Origin: Clostridiales bacterium
Lineage (GTDB): Bacteria > Bacillota > Clostridia > Peptostreptococcales > Anaerovoracaceae
Direction of reading: 5' to 3'
DNA length: 34,816 bases
NCBI GenBank assembly: GCA_015058185.1
Contig: SVCV01000006.1
Location: 1-34,816 of the forward strand
Under the pieces are notes generated by a model. That model was not told the origin of the DNA. It made no database searches and was given only the letters and a program-made list of their open reading frames with translations. Positions within the stretch are counted from its first letter, which is position 1. The number at the start of each line of letters is the position of its first letter. This document shows, one piece after another, positions 31,331 to 34,816 of the stretch. A program made the position numbers and the translations under genes.

Positions 31331-32701
31331 ATGAAAACTCCTAAAGAATTTTTAACTGAAAAAGTACTCCTGCAGGTTTTCAAGTATCTGGAAACCAACC
31401 CCGAAGAAAACATGCCCAAGCTCCTCGAACTGGTTGACAAGCTGGACTTCGGCGGCGACATCGCTCCCCAGAGAGCCATGATCCGGAGAGTTCTCTCCGA
31501 TCCCGAAAACGTATGGTACAAGTTCATCCGTGACCTGTGGACCAAGCTGGATCCCGAAGTATGGAAGACCTTCTTCCAGAACTTCGTAATCAACGCAACT
31601 GCAGTTGGTTTCTCTCAGCAGAACAGAAACAAGGAAAAGTACGACTGCAACATTCCCTGGGCTATCCTGCTGGATCCCACTTCCGCATGCAACCTGAGAT
31701 GCACCGGCTGCTGGGCTGCTGAATATGGTCACACCCAGAGCATGAGCTTCGAAACCCTGGACAGCATCATCACTCAGGGTAAGGCTCTCGGTACTTATGT
31801 ATACCTGTACACCGGCGGTGAACCCCTGGTACGTAAGGATGATATCATCAAGCTTTGCGAAAAGCACCCTGACTGCCAGTTCCTCGCATTCACCAACGCA
31901 ACCCTCATCGACGAAAAGTTTGCTGATGAAATGCTGCGCGTAAAGAACTTCATGCCCGCAATGAGCATCGAAGGTTGGGAAGCTGAAAACGACGCTCGTC
32001 GTGGCGCAGGCGTATACCAGAAGGTTCTCCGCGCAATGGACATCCTGAAGGAAAGAAAGCTGCCCTTCGGCGTATCCATCTGCTACACCAGCAAGAACGC
32101 AGAAGTTGTTGGCAGTGAAGAATTCATCGACTTCCTGATCGAAAAGGGCGCACTGTTTGCATGGCTGTTCACCTACATGCCCGTTGGCGTAGATGCAGCT
32201 CCCGAACTGCTGGCTACCGCTGAACAGAGAGAATTCATGTATCACCAGGTTCGTGATTTCCGTACCAGAAAGCCCATCTTCTTCATGGACTTCTTCAATG
32301 ACGGCGAATACGTAAACGGCTGCATCGCTGGCGGTCGTTCCTACCTGCACATCAACTCCGCAGGCGACATCGAACCCTGCGCATTCATCCACTACTCCGA
32401 CAGTAACGTTTATGATCACACTCTGCTGGAAGCTTACCAGAGACCCATGTTCATGGCATATCGTCGGAACCAGCCCTTCAACGACAACAAGCTGCGTGTA
32501 TGCCCCCTGCTGGATAACCCCGGCAGACTGGCCGCAATGGTTGACGAAGCAGGCGCTCACTCCACCGACATCCTCAATCCCGAAGATGTACATGATCTGG
32601 CAGCCAAGACTGTTGAAGTTGCCGAAAAGTGGGCTCCCGTTGCAGATCGTCTGTGGAAGGAAAACAGAGAAGCAAGAGCAAGAGGCGAATTCCACAAGTA
32701 A
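31331..32701 (+). CDS. Radical SAM protein with SPASM-like C-terminal cysteines, function unknown
   Basis: 456 residues. An N-terminal helical domain (about 1-108) precedes a radical SAM core: SACNLRCTGC supplies C120, C124 and C127 for the 4Fe-4S cluster, YLYTGGEPL is the SAM-binding GGE motif, and IEGWEAEND and GVSICYTS follow. The C-terminal part has GCIAGGRSYLHINSAGDIEPCAFIHYS and a later VCPLL, resembling the extra-cluster cysteines of SPASM/Twitch proteins. The gene is monocistronic, has its own promoter, leader RNA and terminator. Codons are highly biased (CGT/AGA for Arg, GGC/GGT for Gly, little CGG or GGG), unlike recD2 or dus, suggesting very high expression. AGAGGTG lies about 9 bases before the ATG. 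I do not know the substrate. Confidence 0.85.
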   Translation: MKTPKEFLTEKVLLQVFKYLETNPEENMPKLLELVDKLDFGGDIAPQRAMIRRVLSDPENVWYKFIRDLWTKLDPEVWKTFFQNFVINATAVGFSQQNRNKEKYDCNIPWAILLDPTSACNLRCTGCWAAEYGHTQSMSFETLDSIITQGKALGTYVYLYTGGEPLVRKDDIIKLCEKHPDCQFLAFTNATLIDEKFADEMLRVKNFMPAMSIEGWEAENDARRGAGVYQKVLRAMDILKERKLPFGVSICYTSKNAEVVGSEEFIDFLIEKGALFAWLFTYMPVGVDAAPELLATAEQREFMYHQVRDFRTRKPIFFMDFFNDGEYVNGCIAGGRSYLHINSAGDIEPCAFIHYSDSNVYDHTLLEAYQRPMFMAYRRNQPFNDNKLRVCPLLDNPGRLAAMVDEAGAHSTDILNPEDVHDLAAKTVEVAEKWAPVADRLWKENREARARGEFHK

Positions 32702-32742
32702 GAATTGCGCGTAAAGCAAAAGCTTTCAAACTCAATCATGAT

Positions 32743-32784
32743 CAAAACCCCGGTGAAATCGCTCATCGGGGTTTTGTGTTGTTT
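32743..32784 (+). terminator. Terminator of the radical SAM gene
   Basis: CAAAACCCCG (32743-32752) pairs with CGGGGTTTTG (32767-32776), then TGTTGTTTT. Ten-bp stem; good terminator. Confidence 0.88.
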
Positions 32785-32807
32785 TCATAAAGATTTCTTA
32801 TGCAGGC

Positions 32808-32835
32808 TTGACTTTTATAAGGAATATAATATAAT
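32808..32835 (+). promoter_or_regulatory. Sigma-A promoter of ppdK
   Basis: TTGACT (32808-32813), 16 bases, TATAAT (32830-32835). A second overlapping TATAAT lies at 32825-32830. Both hexamers are near consensus, fitting a highly expressed gene. Confidence 0.88.
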
Positions 32836-32869
32836 GAAAGGAATTACAATTTTTTTCAGAATTGATTGT

Positions 32870-32913
32870 CAACTTAGTTGTACTCGAGCAAATTGAAGCA
32901 ACCCTTTCAATTT
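32870..32913 (+). other. Hairpins in the ppdK leader
   Basis: CAAC TTA GTTG (32870-32880) and AAATTGAA (32890-32897) with TTCAATTT (32906-32913, loop GCAACCCT). They lie in a leader of about 110 bases and may protect the mRNA or regulate it; neither has a terminator tract. Confidence 0.45.
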
Positions 32914-32953
32914 ACTGTGCAAACATTATTCAATCGTGAAAGGAGATTGAGTC

Positions 32954-34816
32954 ATGAAGAAGTTTGTTTACGCATTCCAGGAAGGCAATGGTGGCATGCG
33001 GGAACTGTTAGGCGGCAAAGGTGCAAATCTTGCAGAAATGACAAGCCTGGGAATGCCTGTCCCCCAGGGCTTTACCATTACCACCGAAGCCTGTACCCAG
33101 TATTACGAAGATGGTGAGACCATCAGTGAAGAGATCAAGCAGGAAGTTCTGACCCATATCGCAGAACTGGAAAAGGAAACCGGAAAGAAGTTTGGTGACC
33201 TGAAAAATCCTTTGCTGGTATCCGTTCGTTCCGGTGCCCGGGCCTCTATGCCTGGTATGATGGACACCATTCTGAATCTGGGCCTCAACGATGAGGTTAC
33301 TGCCAGCTTCGCAGAGAAGACCGGCAATCCTCGCTTCGCCTATGACTCTTATCGTCGCTTTATTCAGATGTACTCTGACGTTGTTATGGAAGTTGGTAAG
33401 CACTATTTTGAAAAGCTTATCGATGACATGAAGGCCGCCAGAGGCGTTACTCACGATACGGAACTGTCTGCGGAAGATCTGAAGGCTCTTGCCGACCAGT
33501 TCAAAGCCGAATACAAAGCCAAGGTTGGAGCAGACTTCCCCTCCGACCCCATCGAACAGCTCTTCGGCGCCATTAAGGCCGTATTCCGTTCCTGGAACAA
33601 TCCCAGAGCTATTTACTATCGCCGGATGAATGATATTCCTTCTTCCTGGGGTACTGCTGTAAATGTACAGTCCATGGTATTCGGCAATATGGGCGATACC
33701 TCCGGTACCGGCGTAGCCTTCTCCAGAAACCCCGCCACCGGCGAACGCAAGCTGTATGGTGAGTTCCTGATGAATGCTCAGGGCGAAGATGTTGTTGCCG
33801 GCGTTCGGACGCCCCACACCATCGATGTATTAAAGGAGATCAATCCCGCAGTTTACGATCAGTTCGTTCGGATCGTTAAGAAGCTGGAAGAACATTATAG
33901 AGATATGCAGGACATGGAATTTACCATTGAAGAAGGTAAACTCTATATGCTGCAGACCCGAAATGGTAAGAGAACGGCAGATGCTGCTCTGAAGATCGCC
34001 TGTGATTTGGTTGATGAAGGCATGATCACCAGGGAAGAAGCCGTTGCCATGATCGAGCCCAAGCAGCTGGATGCTCTGCTTCATCCTCAGTTTGATGCAG
34101 CAGCTTTGAAAGCCGCAGAACCCATCGGTGAAGCGCTTCCCGCATCTCCCGGTGCAGCTGCCGGCCAGGTGGTCTTTACTGCAGAAGATGCTGCCGCCTG
34201 GGGCAAGGCCGGAAAGAAGGTCATCCTGGTTCGTTTGGAAACCTCTCCCGAAGATATTGAAGGCATGAACTATGCACAGGGCATTCTGACCGTTCGCGGC
34301 GGTATGACCTCTCACGCTGCCGTAGTTGCCAGAGGCATGGGTACCTGCTGCGTATCCGGCTGCGGCGCTATCACCATCAGCGAAGAAGATAAGGTCTTCA
34401 CGTTAGGCGGCAAGACCTTCCATGAAGGAGACTGGATCTCTTTGGACGGCTCTACCGGAAGAATCTACGGCGAAGCCATTCCTACGGTAGAAGCTACCAT
34501 CGCCGGTGACTTTGACCGGATCATGACCTGGGCTGACGAATTCCGCCGCCTTCAGGTTCGTACCAACGCAGACACGCCCAGAGACGCCATCCAGGCCCGG
34601 AAGTTCGGTGCCCAGGGTATCGGCCTTTGCCGGACGGAGCATATGTTCTTTGAAGGAAGCCGTATTGCGGCTATGAGAGAAATGATCGTCTCCAAGACTG
34701 TGGAACAGAGGGAGGCTGCGCTGGCTAAGTTGCTCCCCATGCAGAGAGGCGACTTTGAAGGGATCTACGAAGCCATGGAAGGCAACCCCGTAACCATTCG
34801 GTTCCTGGATCCTCCT
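32954..34816 (+). CDS. ppdK: Pyruvate, phosphate dikinase (3' end outside the window)
   Basis: 621 codons are visible of an enzyme usually near 875 residues. It opens FVYAFQEGNGGMRELLGGKGANLAEM (ATP-grasp nucleotide domain), with SVRSGARASMPGMMDTILNLG and QSMVFGN, the swivelling phosphohistidine domain GGMTSHAAVVARGMG (His454), and the start of the PEP/pyruvate barrel, GIGLCRTEHMFF. The reaction interconverts pyruvate + ATP + Pi and PEP + AMP + PPi; in anaerobes it serves glycolysis or gluconeogenesis. AAAGGAG is 8 bases before the ATG. The frame is open to the last base, so no defect is seen. Confidence 0.97.
   Translation, partial: MKKFVYAFQEGNGGMRELLGGKGANLAEMTSLGMPVPQGFTITTEACTQYYEDGETISEEIKQEVLTHIAELEKETGKKFGDLKNPLLVSVRSGARASMPGMMDTILNLGLNDEVTASFAEKTGNPRFAYDSYRRFIQMYSDVVMEVGKHYFEKLIDDMKAARGVTHDTELSAEDLKALADQFKAEYKAKVGADFPSDPIEQLFGAIKAVFRSWNNPRAIYYRRMNDIPSSWGTAVNVQSMVFGNMGDTSGTGVAFSRNPATGERKLYGEFLMNAQGEDVVAGVRTPHTIDVLKEINPAVYDQFVRIVKKLEEHYRDMQDMEFTIEEGKLYMLQTRNGKRTADAALKIACDLVDEGMITREEAVAMIEPKQLDALLHPQFDAAALKAAEPIGEALPASPGAAAGQVVFTAEDAAAWGKAGKKVILVRLETSPEDIEGMNYAQGILTVRGGMTSHAAVVARGMGTCCVSGCGAITISEEDKVFTLGGKTFHEGDWISLDGSTGRIYGEAIPTVEATIAGDFDRIMTWADEFRRLQVRTNADTPRDAIQARKFGAQGIGLCRTEHMFFEGSRIAAMREMIVSKTVEQREAALAKLLPMQRGDFEGIYEAMEGNPVTIRFLDPP

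Noticed and set aside
1-34816. tRNA genes, CRISPR arrays, insertion sequences or prophage
   Set aside because: All gaps were read on both strands; none holds a cloverleaf with T-loop GTTCRAN, regular repeats with spacers, transposase-like frames or terminal inverted repeats.

Overview
The window looks like a chromosomal segment of an anaerobic member of the Clostridia (Bacillota). The evidence is a cdaA-cdaR-glmM-glmS operon, long-form HPF, YhaM, RecD2, a biotin-dependent sodium-pump acyl-CoA decarboxylase, pyruvate phosphate dikinase, strong AGGAGG-type ribosome binding sites, and many sigma-A promoters (TTGACA/TATAAT type, 16-17 bp spacers) and rho-independent terminators. I cannot place it to genus. 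It reads as housekeeping backbone; I see no phage, insertion sequence, CRISPR array, tRNA or rRNA.

Layout. 1-1490: the 5' end of a SulP transporter (minus), then a DUF134 DNA-binding protein and an alpha/beta hydrolase (plus). 1501-7757: mostly minus-strand accessory and regulatory genes: MarR regulator plus MATE exporter, a GNAT / acyltransferase / shikimate-kinase-like run, a LytTR regulator plus DUF3021 membrane protein, and a GMP synthase made only of the ATP pyrophosphatase half. From 7988 on every gene is on the plus strand. 7988-11929: YhaM exoribonuclease, RecD2 helicase, ComF. 11930-12652: a long non-coding stretch with a structured RNA that by position (comF to hpf) and fold is best read as the raiA-motif ncRNA, then an AT-rich tract with several DnaA-box-like sequences, then the hpf leader. 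12653-18766: hpf, then the c-di-AMP / amino-sugar operon. 18841-23172: MoxR, DUF58, a polytopic membrane protein and a GerMN lipoprotein. 23230-25537: an ADP-ribosylglycohydrolase-fold protein that has lost most metal ligands, overlapping S-adenosylhomocysteinase. 25749-29210: a four-gene membrane-bound acyl-CoA decarboxylase. 29316-31120: coaX and a tRNA-dihydrouridine synthase. 31331-32701: a radical SAM/SPASM-like protein of unknown function with highly biased codons and a compact, apparently pseudoknotted leader RNA. 32954 to the end: pyruvate phosphate dikinase, cut by the window edge.

Working together: CdaA/CdaR link c-di-AMP synthesis to GlmM/GlmS, the entry to peptidoglycan precursors. 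The decarboxylase genes would couple decarboxylation of a carboxyacyl-CoA to sodium export, and PPDK suits pyruvate/PEP interconversion, so the energy metabolism looks fermentative with sodium bioenergetics. The raiA RNA and HPF suggest a stationary-phase module. The least explained items are the radical SAM gene with its leader RNA, the DnaA-box cluster beside raiA, the ADP-ribosylhydrolase pseudoenzyme coupled to ahcY, and the stand-alone GMP synthase subunit.
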